This document shows, in pieces, positions 29,580-40,200 of a stretch of 64,000 nt of DNA. Source of the stretch: Flavobacterium magnum (lineage in GTDB: Bacteria; Bacteroidota; Bacteroidia; Flavobacteriales; Flavobacteriaceae); contig NZ_CP028811.1 of NCBI RefSeq assembly GCF_003055625.1, positions 1,860,001 to 1,924,000 on the forward strand, given 5' to 3'. The notes under the pieces were generated by a model. It ran no database searches. It saw only the letters and a list, made by a program, of their open reading frames with translations, and was not told the DNA's origin. The number at the start of each line of letters is the position of its first letter. The stretch's first letter is position 1. Made by a program: the position numbers and the translations under genes.

Positions 29580-29594
29580 ATTGACATATTGGGA
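29580..29594 (+). other. 5' strand of the 23S processing stem
   Basis: The 15 bases 29580-29594 pair with 32630-32644 over their full length (13 Watson-Crick and two G-U pairs), bracketing the 23S gene. This is the expected pre-23S stem for RNase III-type processing. Confidence 0.6.
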
Positions 29595-29626
29595 TAAGAA
29601 AATACAAAAAGTAGAAAGAACACAAA

Positions 29627-29695
29627 GTTTACAGTGTACAGCTTACGGTTTACAGTGCAAACTGTTAACTGTTAACTGTCAACCGTAAACTCAAA
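29627..29695. repeat. GTTTACAGT/ACTGTTAAC repeat cluster in the 16S-23S spacer
   Basis: Short related units (GTTTACAGT, GGTTTACAGT, ACTGTTAACTGTTAACTGT, CCGTAAAC) form both direct and inverted repeats; the two ends AGTTTAC and GTAAACT are complementary. A second shorter cluster (AACTGTTAACTGTAAAGG) precedes tRNA-Ala at about 29448-29465. Confidence 0.6.
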
Positions 29696-29701
29696 AGTAC
29701 A

Positions 29702-32580
<2,879 letters not shown>

Positions 32581-32682
32581 CGCCTTCCGGGCCTTCGGGC
32601 CCGGGACACTTTTTGCATGTAAATTTTTGTCCCAATGTGTTAATAATATAATGTGATCGGAACACCGATCGCGTAACGACTT

Positions 32683-32790
32683 AAGGTGGTTATTGCGGCG
32701 GGGCTCACCTCTTCCCATCCCGAACAGAGAAGTTAAGCCCGCCTGCGCAGATGGTACTGCAGTTTTGTGGGAGAGTATGTCGTCGCCTTT
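32683..32790 (+). rRNA. 5S ribosomal RNA
   Basis: About 108 nt: AAGGTGGTTATTGCGGCGGG at the 5' end, CCCATCCCGAACAGAGAAG in the middle and GTCGTCGCCTT at the 3' end, which pairs with the 5' end. Followed directly by a terminator. Confidence 0.95.
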
Positions 32791-32798
32791 CTTTATGG

Positions 32799-32828
32799 AA
32801 CCCCTCATCATTCGATGAGGGGTTTTTT
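32799..32828 (+). terminator. rRNA operon terminator
   Basis: AACCCCTCAT (32799-32808) pairs with ATGAGGGGTT (32815-32824), then T6. Eight bases after the 5S gene. Confidence 0.9.
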
Positions 32829-32866
32829 GTTTTATGCCATTTTTAAAAAAATGACGGTAAATATTA

Positions 32867-32938
32867 TCCGAACAGCGAAGTTAAGCCCGCCTGCGCAGAT
32901 GGTACTGCAGTTTTGTGGGAGAGTATGTCGTCGCCTTT
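32867..32938 (+). pseudogene. Truncated duplicate of the 5S rRNA 3' part
   Basis: These 72 bases repeat the 3' two thirds of the 5S gene with a single internal change (CAGAGAAG becomes CAGCGAAG); the similarity continues past the 3' end through TTTATGGAACCCC into a second terminator. The first ~38 bases of 5S are missing, so helix I cannot form and the copy is not a functional rRNA. Confidence 0.88.
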
Positions 32939-32946
32939 ATTTATGG

Positions 32947-32980
32947 AACCCCAACCTATACAGGTTGGGGTTCTTTTTTT
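32947..32980 (+). terminator. Terminator after the truncated 5S copy
   Basis: AACCCCAACCT pairs with AGGTTGGGGTT around a 4-base loop, then CTTTTTTTT. The outer AACCCC/GGGGTT part matches the first terminator while the inner stem differs but is still paired. Confidence 0.85.
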
Positions 32981-33232
32981 TAGGGATGCGACGCAGTTCG
33001 GGCAAAGCCCCGCGTCGTCGCCTTTAGCTTCGCCCGGTTCGGGCAATCCCCGCCGGTTTTTTTTTGAAAACCCCAGCTTAAGAGGCATAGGTTCTTTTTT
33101 TATACCAGTATCTAAAAATCCCGAAATTACCTATGGCTTTTTTTTGGTTTAGCCGGAATCCTGCCTGCACCGGAGGCCTGCCACTCCCAAAATAACTTAC
33201 CGCCCTTTTAGGAAAGAGACATCCGCGGATAC
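32981..33232. other. Non-coding region with decayed 5S-tail and tandem motifs
   Basis: No gene is seen. GTCGTCGCCTTTA (33014-33026) is identical to the 3' end of 5S, and a poly-T after AACCCC-like sequence follows (33060-33105), suggesting a third, heavily decayed duplicate. GTTCGGGCAA occurs twice 40 bases apart (about 32997 and 33037), each followed by CCCCG. These may be remnants of repeated duplication at the end of the rRNA operon. Confidence 0.35.
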
Positions 33233-33324
33233 GGCGCCGCGTGAGGGATCCCGGCATTGCCTGAGCTCGTTTGCGCAGCCTGCGCAGCAAACAGCGAGTG
33301 CCGGGAGTCCGACGCCGCCCTCAC
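33233..33324. repeat. Long GC-rich palindrome
   Basis: Nested complementary pairs: GTGAGGG (33241-33247) with CCCTCAC (33318-33324), CCCGGCA (33250-33256) with TGCCGGG (33299-33305), CTCG with CGAG, GTTTGC with GCAAAC, and an inner GCGCA/TGCGC. Much richer in GC than the surroundings. The left arm GCGTGAGGGAT resembles the GCGTTAGGGAT end of the dispersed repeats, so it may be a distant member. The following 140 bases to 33464 show nothing else except a near-promoter TATATTCG at about 33420. Confidence 0.6.
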
Positions 33325-33464
33325 AGAACCGCAACAAACACCAGCCACACAGGCGGCGGCACGCCATAAAAAAAAACGGCAGTGCTTACTGTCGATTCGC
33401 AATAGCTGCGTCTTTTTATTATATTCGTAGCCTTGCAAGTGATTCGTACAAAAAATAGTTAGGT

Positions 33465-33905
33465 ATGGCAAAGAAGAATAAGACCCATGAAACGGAAGTC
33501 AGTGTCACTGAGTTCATCAATTCCTATGCAGATAACGACCAAAAGAAGGCGGACAGTTTCAAACTGGTTTCCCTGCTGAGCACATGGTCAGGTTTTGAGC
33601 CGAAAATGTGGGGCCCGACAATCATCGGGTTTGGCAGTTATCATTATAAATATGCAAGCGGGCATGAGGGTGATGCACCGATGCTTGGATTTTCGCCACG
33701 AAAAGCGGAATTCTCATTATATGTCTATTCTCCGACCGCTGACAATGAGCACCTGCTCGAGGGTTTCGGAAAGTTTAAAATGGGGAAGGCCTGCATCTAC
33801 ATAAAAAAACTAGCCGACATTCATATTGATGTGTTGGAAAAAATGTGCAGGGCGACGATCGCTTATCTGGAGGCGCACCATGAGTGTGCCTGCAGGCAGA
33901 AATAA
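33465..33905 (+). CDS. DUF1801 domain protein
   Basis: 146 aa, soluble. The segments GPTIIGFGSYHYKYASG and GFSPRKAEFSLYVY are typical of DUF1801 (YdhG-like), a small fold of unknown biochemical role found widely in Bacteroidota. Start ATG at 33465; a near-consensus -7 element (TATATTCG) is about 40 bases upstream. Monocistronic. Confidence 0.85.
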   Translation: MAKKNKTHETEVSVTEFINSYADNDQKKADSFKLVSLLSTWSGFEPKMWGPTIIGFGSYHYKYASGHEGDAPMLGFSPRKAEFSLYVYSPTADNEHLLEGFGKFKMGKACIYIKKLADIHIDVLEKMCRATIAYLEAHHECACRQK

Positions 33906-33971
33906 TCGCGGCGGAGCGCATATAATCGACGCCTCTTAAACTTCGCTATATTTACACAACAATCTAAATTT

Positions 33972-35663
33972 ATGAAACACCTGAGATTGGTTTCCGTTGC
34001 ATTACTGCTGTTGTTGGCCGTCAGCTCGTTTTCATGTTCGCCTGATGACCGTGACGGGTCTGGGCCTTTAGTAACCAATTATCCGTTGTCCGGGTTGCTG
34101 GGACAGGAATTCACTATGCAGCTTGAAAATATTGAACCAAATAAATTGCAGGTGTTTTTTGGCAATGAGCAGGCGCCCATCACCTATTTGTCAGACGCTG
34201 AAATTAAGATCACCGTTCCGCGTACGCTAACCAACCCGACGTCGGTTTTGAAAATCATTGACCTGACCACCAATGAAACCATTGTAAATGAAAATTTCTC
34301 GCTGAAAACTCCGGTCATAAACGGATTCAGTGTTTCGGAAGTAGCCTTTGGTGAGGTTTTCAGTATCAACGGGGACAACTTCGATACAATCAAAGACGAT
34401 GTCGGCGTGACCGTGAACGGTATCGCTGCTTCCGCAGTAGCCGCGTCCTATAATAAGATTGATGTGGTACTTCCGACAAACATCACGGACGCAAATCTGC
34501 AAATTAAAGTAAAGGCGCAACGTCAGGAGGTGACTGCCGCGGCAATGCTTCACCTCAGGGCACCACAGATATTGAGTATTGACAATACCATCGCATGGAT
34601 TAAGGGGGAACTGACGCTTAACATGCTCAACTACAATCCGGACTATGAGATGGGTGAAGCCTCGATCAATGGCAATCCGTGTTACGTGTCAGTGTACAAC
34701 AACCAGGTAAAGCTATCCATCCCGCCCGGGGTGTACACTGACTTCCGCATCACTGCCGTCACCTATAAGACGGCGGGACAAACGGCCACTTATAATACCG
34801 ACATACCAATAGGGAACGATGCGATTATGGTGGATTACGATTCGGTTTCAGGCAACAATTCACAGATTTTTGAGCGCAACGGGAAAGCCTACAGGATTGC
34901 CCGGATGAATTCCGCTTCACAGGAAACAGGCGAGTATTCGCTGATGGAGTTTTCAGCTGCTACTGAAAAATGGACGGTACTGTCGTCATTTCACTATTTC
35001 GGTAATATTTCGGATGCGCTGTTTGACGGAGACGATACCCTTTATCTTTACAAATTCCAATCTGCTTCACAAACATATACCCTGACAAAGCTGAACCTGA
35101 ACACCTATGCCGAAACCGCTATTGCGCTGCCTGACAATACAATCATCAGCCCGATTATGTTTGCTTACCAAGGAGCGCTGTACCTGCTGAGCGGAATAGA
35201 ACTTGTCAACGGATTGCCTACAGTACGCACTGAAAAGTACAAATATTCGGGAGGAACATGGACGACATTATCCGCGTCAGCATTTTCAGGCATACCTGCT
35301 ATGGGCCAGTATGATTCCGGCAAGTGTGACTATATGCACTTCGGAAATAATATTTATGTGACGTGGCATGCGCGTACCTACAAAATCACGCCGGCGCTTT
35401 CGGTGACAGAATATCCATACAAATCAGTATTCCATTACCAGAATGCGGTTGTGGGGAGATACAGTAATTCAAACAGTCAGACCCTCTACAATATCGAAAC
35501 CAACCAGCCGGCGTATGTGCAGGATGACTTTTTTGACGAAGCCGGCAGCTGTTTCAACGCGGGCAGTGAAATTTACTTCCAGCGGAATGCCTGGACCGGT
35601 TATCATGTCAACACCACCTACACCCAACGTTTAAGAAAAACAATCCTAAATGCGTTACTTTAA
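33972..35663 (+). CDS. Lipoprotein with IPT/TIG repeats and C-terminal propeller-like region
   Basis: 563 aa. Lipobox SSFSC with the acylated cysteine at 22, followed by SPDDRD; acidic residues just after the cysteine favour surface export in Flavobacteriia. Residues about 35-270 form three IPT/TIG-like Ig domains (for example FSVSEVAFGEVFSINGDNFDTI). The rest has repeated ~50-residue beta units (SLMEFSAATEKWTVLSSF; YKYSGGTWTTLSASAFSG) like kelch propeller blades. A ligand- or glycan-binding surface protein is likely; no catalytic motif was seen. Its stop overlaps the next gene by 14 bases. Confidence 0.8.
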   Translation: MKHLRLVSVALLLLLAVSSFSCSPDDRDGSGPLVTNYPLSGLLGQEFTMQLENIEPNKLQVFFGNEQAPITYLSDAEIKITVPRTLTNPTSVLKIIDLTTNETIVNENFSLKTPVINGFSVSEVAFGEVFSINGDNFDTIKDDVGVTVNGIAASAVAASYNKIDVVLPTNITDANLQIKVKAQRQEVTAAAMLHLRAPQILSIDNTIAWIKGELTLNMLNYNPDYEMGEASINGNPCYVSVYNNQVKLSIPPGVYTDFRITAVTYKTAGQTATYNTDIPIGNDAIMVDYDSVSGNNSQIFERNGKAYRIARMNSASQETGEYSLMEFSAATEKWTVLSSFHYFGNISDALFDGDDTLYLYKFQSASQTYTLTKLNLNTYAETAIALPDNTIISPIMFAYQGALYLLSGIELVNGLPTVRTEKYKYSGGTWTTLSASAFSGIPAMGQYDSGKCDYMHFGNNIYVTWHARTYKITPALSVTEYPYKSVFHYQNAVVGRYSNSNSQTLYNIETNQPAYVQDDFFDEAGSCFNAGSEIYFQRNAWTGYHVNTTYTQRLRKTILNALL

Positions 35664-36984
35664 GAAATTCCTCAGTTTTGCGGCTTTAGTGCTGCTTTTG
35701 TTGTCATGCAGTTCCGACAACGATGGTCCCGGAAACATTGCCCTGACAATCACCGGATTTGAACCATCCTACAGCGCGGTAAGTTTGCAATGGCAACTGC
35801 AGCGGCCCTCAGATTTGATCGTGACCTCATTACGTATTTACAGGCTTGCGCAAAATGGCGACGATGAAGACATGCAGGTGCCTGTACAGATTGCAAACCT
35901 GCCGTCAAACGAAACGACTTACACTGACAACGATGTGCCTTACTATAAAGAGGTGACTTACAAAGTGGTGATTACATATCAGGACATTGATGATGATTCA
36001 GGAGTGACTACACGGGAACTCCAAAGCGATTTAAGGACGTTTACGCGTCCCCTTGTTTCATTTCCCTGGATTCCGTTGGATGTCCAAAAGGATCCGCTTA
36101 ATGATGATATTTTTCACATACTTGATAAGGCAGGGTCAGGTACGCTGACCAGATACAGCTGGTCTGACAAAAGCATCGCCGCAACACATCATTTTACCGG
36201 GGCAGGATGGACCCTCAACAACAGGTTTCAATTTGCGGACGGCAACGTCTTCGTGTGCGATGTGAACGGCGGAATCACCAGGCTCAATAAAGATAATTAC
36301 GCTGTAAATGGCAATTATAACGCTGTCATCAATGACAAACTCAACGCTTTTTCGATTGAAGGCGACCGCATTTATTATCAGGACAATAATGTATGGAATT
36401 ATTATGAAATGTCGACCGGATCATCAGTCAGCTCCGGTATCACCACAGATGCCGTTTACGCCGAAATGCTCAGTGAACACAAAGTGCTTTTCCTCTTCAC
36501 CCAAGGTATGCGGGTGCTCGGATACAGTCCGCAGACGTGCACCGCAACGGAATGTTTCCCGGTTTTTTACCCCGACAGTCACAGTTTTTCTCTGCCTCCT
36601 TATGCGGTCGACCCTTATATTTTCACATGGAATCATTCCAGGCAAAAATGCATCACCTCGTACAACGGTCGGATCTTTAATATCAACACTTTTGAACAGG
36701 AAGCCAATCTGAACGAAATTACGGGAAAACATTACATTCAGTTTGCGTTTGACACAGCGGGAAATATCTACGGTAGTGTACAGGGTGAAAAAATCATCCA
36801 CAAATTCAACAGCAATTATGAACTCATTGCGTCAATTCCCACCAAGCTTTATCCTGTATTCCCTATGGTTACCGATTCCGGACTGCAGGCTCTGGGCGCG
36901 TACCATCCGATCGATTACTGGGGATTTGTGTACGGATACGAATTTAATTTCAATGTGAAAGGCGCTATTGAGGTATTTGAATAA
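35650..36984 (+). CDS. Lipoprotein with Fn3-like domain and beta-propeller-like region
   Basis: 444 aa; lipobox LLLLSC with C20, then SSDNDGPG. Residues about 28-115 look like one fibronectin-type III domain (ALTITGFEPSYSAVSLQWQL ... YTDNDVPYYKEVTYKVVITYQD). The remainder is repetitive beta sequence with a propeller-like rhythm. The ATG lies inside the end of the previous gene (14-base overlap, different frame), so the two lipoproteins are almost surely made together. No transporter or SusC/D partner is nearby. Confidence 0.78.
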   Translation: MRYFKKFLSFAALVLLLLSCSSDNDGPGNIALTITGFEPSYSAVSLQWQLQRPSDLIVTSLRIYRLAQNGDDEDMQVPVQIANLPSNETTYTDNDVPYYKEVTYKVVITYQDIDDDSGVTTRELQSDLRTFTRPLVSFPWIPLDVQKDPLNDDIFHILDKAGSGTLTRYSWSDKSIAATHHFTGAGWTLNNRFQFADGNVFVCDVNGGITRLNKDNYAVNGNYNAVINDKLNAFSIEGDRIYYQDNNVWNYYEMSTGSSVSSGITTDAVYAEMLSEHKVLFLFTQGMRVLGYSPQTCTATECFPVFYPDSHSFSLPPYAVDPYIFTWNHSRQKCITSYNGRIFNINTFEQEANLNEITGKHYIQFAFDTAGNIYGSVQGEKIIHKFNSNYELIASIPTKLYPVFPMVTDSGLQALGAYHPIDYWGFVYGYEFNFNVKGAIEVFE

Positions 36985-37048
36985 ATGCTAAACCGCTTTG
37001 GCCTCCTCACAAAAATCCGGTTGAGCCTTGGAAGCCGCCACCTGGTTT

Positions 37049-37246
37049 TTATTTCGTAATAGCCTTCCGGCTCCGCCAATTGGCGTAGATCCCACAACCA
37101 ATAAATACCAGGTTGCAGACGATAATCATGATGTGGTTGACGGTGATCTTATCGAAATTCAGTTTTGAAATGAAAATCATCAGGAACACCGAGCCGAAAA
37201 GGATGATGGCGTTCCCTGTGTTTTTGCGTTTTGATTCTGCAGCCAT
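37049..37246 (-). CDS. Small two-span membrane protein
   Basis: 65 aa with a basic start (MAAESKRKN), two hydrophobic stretches (AIILFGSVFLMIFI; IMIIVCNLVFIGCGIYA) and a basic end (NWRSRKAITK). I do not recognise the family. It begins 6 bases after the end of the frameshifted small gene, on the same strand, so the two form a small operon. Confidence 0.6.
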   Translation of the reverse strand: MAAESKRKNTGNAIILFGSVFLMIFISKLNFDKITVNHIMIIVCNLVFIGCGIYANWRSRKAITK

Positions 37247-37252
37247 AGCGGA

Positions 37253-37440
37253 TTATTTATTGTTGGTTTTTCTACTTTTTACCATGACATCTAGGCCAAC
37301 ACTGATAAAAACAAGGATGCTCGCCAATAACAGGAGATCCACTGTGCGTATTTTTTCAGCGTCATTCTTGTGGCATATCCTGATAAAACCGCAGCGCCTG
37401 TATTGAGCAGGATGGTACTGTCTATTTTACGCTTCATCAT
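37253..37440 (-). pseudogene. Small membrane-protein gene with a one-base frameshift
   Basis: From ATG at 37440 the frame reads MMKRKIDSTILLNTGAAV... through KKYAQW, then becomes implausible and stops. Shifting back one base after that tryptophan gives DLLLLASILVFISVGLDVMV, a good membrane helix, then KSRKTNNK and TAA at 37253-37255. Restoring a G to the GG of CAGTGGATC gives one continuous 62-aa two-span protein. This is either a true single-base deletion or a sequencing error in a G run. Confidence 0.65.
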
Positions 37441-37540
37441 GGTTGTGTGGCACGTGATTGGGTTTAAACATACTATTTTTTTCAAAATCCAGCGTCGGAT
37501 TTTAATTGGCCACCGTGCAAACTTTATCGCCGCTTCTGGT

Positions 37541-37548
37541 TATCTTTG
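37541..37548 (+). promoter_or_regulatory. TAnnTTTG promoter element for the ABC-F gene
   Basis: TATCTTTG lies 19 bases before the ATG at 37568 and makes the long in-frame upstream extension (to 37370) untenable as coding sequence. Confidence 0.55.
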
Positions 37549-37567
37549 CCGCTTTAAAAACATATTT

Positions 37568-39202
37568 ATGATTACGGTTAACGATGTATCGGTGCAATTT
37601 GGCGGAACGACCCTTTTTAGTGAGGTGTCTTTCGCAATCAATGAGAATGACAAAATCGCACTGATGGGCAAAAACGGCGCGGGGAAATCGACATTATTAA
37701 AAATTATTGCCGGGGAAAGCAAGCCGTCAACGGGCAGCATTTCCGCCCCAAAAGAAGCCGTAATCGCCTACCTGCCGCAGCATCTGCTCACTAAAGATGA
37801 TAACACCGTTTTTGAGGAAGCCTCTAAAGCGTTCAGTGAAGTCTTTAGCATGAAGGCTGAAATCGATGAAATCAACGAACAACTCACGATACGGACCGAC
37901 TACGAAAGCGATGCCTATATGAAACTGATCGAAAGGGTATCTGAACTCAGCGAGAAATTTTATTCCATCGAAGAAATCAATTATGAAGCCGAGGTGGAGA
38001 AAGTTTTGAAAGGGCTCGGCTTCCTGCGCGAAGATTTTACGCGTCCGACGTCGGAATTTTCCGGTGGCTGGCGCATGCGCATTGAGTTGGCGAAAATCCT
38101 GCTCAAAAAACCGGACCTGATCCTGCTCGATGAGCCTACAAACCACATGGATATCGAAAGCATCGAATGGCTGGAGGATTTCTTGATCAATTCGGCCAAA
38201 GCGGTCATTGTCATTTCCCACGACCGCGCTTTCGTCGACAACATTACAAACCGGACCATAGAGGTGACCATGGGCCGTATTTACGACTATAAGGCGAAAT
38301 ATTCCCACTACCTCGAACTGCGCAAAGACCGTCGTTTACACCAGCAGAAGGCGTACGAGGAACAGCAAAAGATGATTGCCGAGAACATGGAATTCATCGA
38401 ACGTTTCAAAGGCACTTATTCCAAGACGCTGCAGGTACAATCCCGCGTGAAGATGCTCGAAAAGCTGGAGTTGGTCGAAGTCGACGAAGTCGATACGTCG
38501 GCATTGCGCCTGAAATTCCCGCCATCGCCAAGAAGCGGGCAGTATCCGGTGGTCGTTAACGGCCTGTCAAAGCACTATGATGGGCACGTTGTTTTTAACG
38601 ACGCCAACCTCGTCATTGAAAGAGGGCAGAAGGTGGCCTTCGTAGGGAAGAACGGAGAGGGGAAATCGACGATGGTCAAAGCCATCATGAAAGAACTCAC
38701 ACCGGACTCCGGTAAAGTCGAGATCGGCCACAACGCTCAGATTGGCTATTTTGCTCAGAACCAGGCGTCACTGCTTGACGGGGAGCTCACGGTCTTCGAA
38801 ACCATCGACCGTATTGCTGAAGGCGACATCCGTACCCAGATCAAGAATTTACTTGGCGCCTTTATGTTTGGTGGTGATGATGTACAGAAGAAAGTGAAAG
38901 TGCTTTCCGGCGGCGAGAAAACCCGTCTGGCGATGATTAAACTGCTGCTCGAACCGGTAAATGTCCTGATTCTCGATGAGCCTACGAACCACCTTGACAT
39001 GAAAACCAAGGATATCATCAAGGATGCGCTCAGGGATTTCGATGGCACGCTGGTGCTCGTCTCGCACGATCGTGATTTCCTTGACGGCCTGGCTGAAAAA
39101 GTATTCGAGTTTGGAAACAAACGCGTTAAAGAGCATTTTGAAGACATCAAAGGGTTTCTTGCCCATAAGAAAATGGAAAGCCTGCGGGAAATTGAAAAGT
39201 AA
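37568..39202 (+). CDS. ABC-F family ATPase
   Basis: 544 aa, two ABC cassettes and no membrane domain. Cassette 1: Walker A GKNGAGKST (about 35-43), signature FSGGWRMRIELAKILL, Walker B LILLDEPTNHMD. Cassette 2: GKNGEGKST, LSGGEKTRLAMIKLLL, LILDEPTNHLD. The linker between them (about 245-320) is the P-site tRNA interaction motif region. Members act on ribosomes to relieve stalling or give antibiotic tolerance; the EttA/YbiT/Abc-F housekeeping type fits best. Start at 37568 (MITVNDVSVQFGG) is fixed by family alignment and the promoter. Confidence 0.93.
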   Translation: MITVNDVSVQFGGTTLFSEVSFAINENDKIALMGKNGAGKSTLLKIIAGESKPSTGSISAPKEAVIAYLPQHLLTKDDNTVFEEASKAFSEVFSMKAEIDEINEQLTIRTDYESDAYMKLIERVSELSEKFYSIEEINYEAEVEKVLKGLGFLREDFTRPTSEFSGGWRMRIELAKILLKKPDLILLDEPTNHMDIESIEWLEDFLINSAKAVIVISHDRAFVDNITNRTIEVTMGRIYDYKAKYSHYLELRKDRRLHQQKAYEEQQKMIAENMEFIERFKGTYSKTLQVQSRVKMLEKLELVEVDEVDTSALRLKFPPSPRSGQYPVVVNGLSKHYDGHVVFNDANLVIERGQKVAFVGKNGEGKSTMVKAIMKELTPDSGKVEIGHNAQIGYFAQNQASLLDGELTVFETIDRIAEGDIRTQIKNLLGAFMFGGDDVQKKVKVLSGGEKTRLAMIKLLLEPVNVLILDEPTNHLDMKTKDIIKDALRDFDGTLVLVSHDRDFLDGLAEKVFEFGNKRVKEHFEDIKGFLAHKKMESLREIEK

Positions 39203-39206
39203 CCGA

Positions 39207-40046
39207 TCAGGGGTTATACGATAACGCTCTCGGAACGGTCATCAGGTAAATGGTGGCCGTTTTTTCGTCAGAATCGCTGTCCTCGCAAACCAGGAATTCC
39301 AATGCGGTTTCGGTCTGCCGGTAAAAGGTAAGGCCTTCGAATTTGTGCCTGCCCGGAATCATCATGACGTCCTCGACATGGTAATTTTCGGGGTTCATCC
39401 TTCCGAAAATACTGCCGATGATGGTGCCATCCTCGTAGGTCGATTTGGTATCTTCCGCCGACGCCAGGAAAAAAATCGCGTCACCGACTGTAGTTGCGTC
39501 TGTAAATGATGCGGCAAATCCGTCGATATCCGGAAGGTGTACCGGGACGAACCGCACGGCATTCCCGGGTTCATTCCTTGAAATAAAGACGCCGTTGCAG
39601 CCACCCGCGCCGTTGCCGCGCTGGAAAAACAGCCAGTGGCCGTCACGGAATACCGCACCTTCAATATTGAATTCCGATGCAGGCACTGAGGCACTGCGTT
39701 GCAGGCTTTCGTAACGTGCAGAGAGGTCTTCGGTGACGACGCTGCCGGAACGTAGATCGTAAATATACAGCAGGCACCGGTTAGGCTTTGATCCGGAACC
39801 GAAGGCGTAAATACGATTCTTGTACAGTGTCAATGATTCCACATCAGGTTTAGCGGGCTTTGGGATATGTTCAGCGGGATCGGCTGCGAGCGGCACCGTA
39901 CTGCAACGATCCGTTGCGGGATCGAACACGTAAAGGTATTGGCTGTTGTCGGCAATCAGGTACAAGGTGCGGTCATGGTACAAAATCCCCGAGGCGGCAC
40001 TGATGCCCGGGATCTGGAAGTAAGGACGGATAGCGCAGGTGACCAT
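39207..40046 (-). CDS. DUF6929-like beta-propeller protein
   Basis: 279 aa, no signal peptide. Repeated short beta units (GILYHDRTLYLIADNSQYLYVFD; LTLYKNRIYAFGSGS; GAVFRDGHWLFFQRGNG; VGDAIFFLASAED) suggest a propeller; the pattern resembles the flavobacterial DUF6929 family, related to phytase-like esterase propellers. No catalytic residues are evident. Start at 40046 (MVTCAIRPYF) is preferred to an in-frame ATG at 40079 that lies inside structured repeat copy D. Convergent with the ABC-F gene with 4 bases between stops. Confidence 0.72.
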   Translation of the reverse strand: MVTCAIRPYFQIPGISAASGILYHDRTLYLIADNSQYLYVFDPATDRCSTVPLAADPAEHIPKPAKPDVESLTLYKNRIYAFGSGSKPNRCLLYIYDLRSGSVVTEDLSARYESLQRSASVPASEFNIEGAVFRDGHWLFFQRGNGAGGCNGVFISRNEPGNAVRFVPVHLPDIDGFAASFTDATTVGDAIFFLASAEDTKSTYEDGTIIGSIFGRMNPENYHVEDVMMIPGRHKFEGLTFYRQTETALEFLVCEDSDSDEKTATIYLMTVPRALSYNP

Positions 40047-40053
40047 GGCGGGT

Positions 40054-40134
40054 GGGGATAGCCCGGATGGAAGCGGCATCCTTTTCCTTTTTTCTTTAAA
40101 AAGGAAAAGATACAGCGTACAGCCGGAAATTGCT
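40054..40134 (+). repeat. Dispersed structured repeat, copy D
   Basis: GGGGATAGCCCGGATGG and AAGCGGCATC lead into a perfect 12-bp stem, CTTTTCCTTTTT (40081-40092) with AAAAAGGAAAAG (40098-40109), then ATACAGCGTACAGCCGG. It lies between the divergent DUF6929-like and PPK2 genes, only about 8 bases upstream of the former's start. Confidence 0.75.
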
Positions 40135-40200
40135 ACAAATAAAAATTAAGCGTAACATATTGACACCTTAAATATATACATTTATGTGAAATATGCAATT

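Noticed and set aside
37370..37567. Longer N-terminus for the ABC-F protein
   Set aside because: The extra 66 residues overlap the opposite-strand small gene and the promoter; homology begins at 37568.
40160..40185. TTGACA with a TATACAT-like box before the PPK2 gene
   Set aside because: Looks like an enteric sigma-70 promoter, but Bacteroidota use TTG/TAnnTTTG; the match is likely chance in AT-rich DNA.
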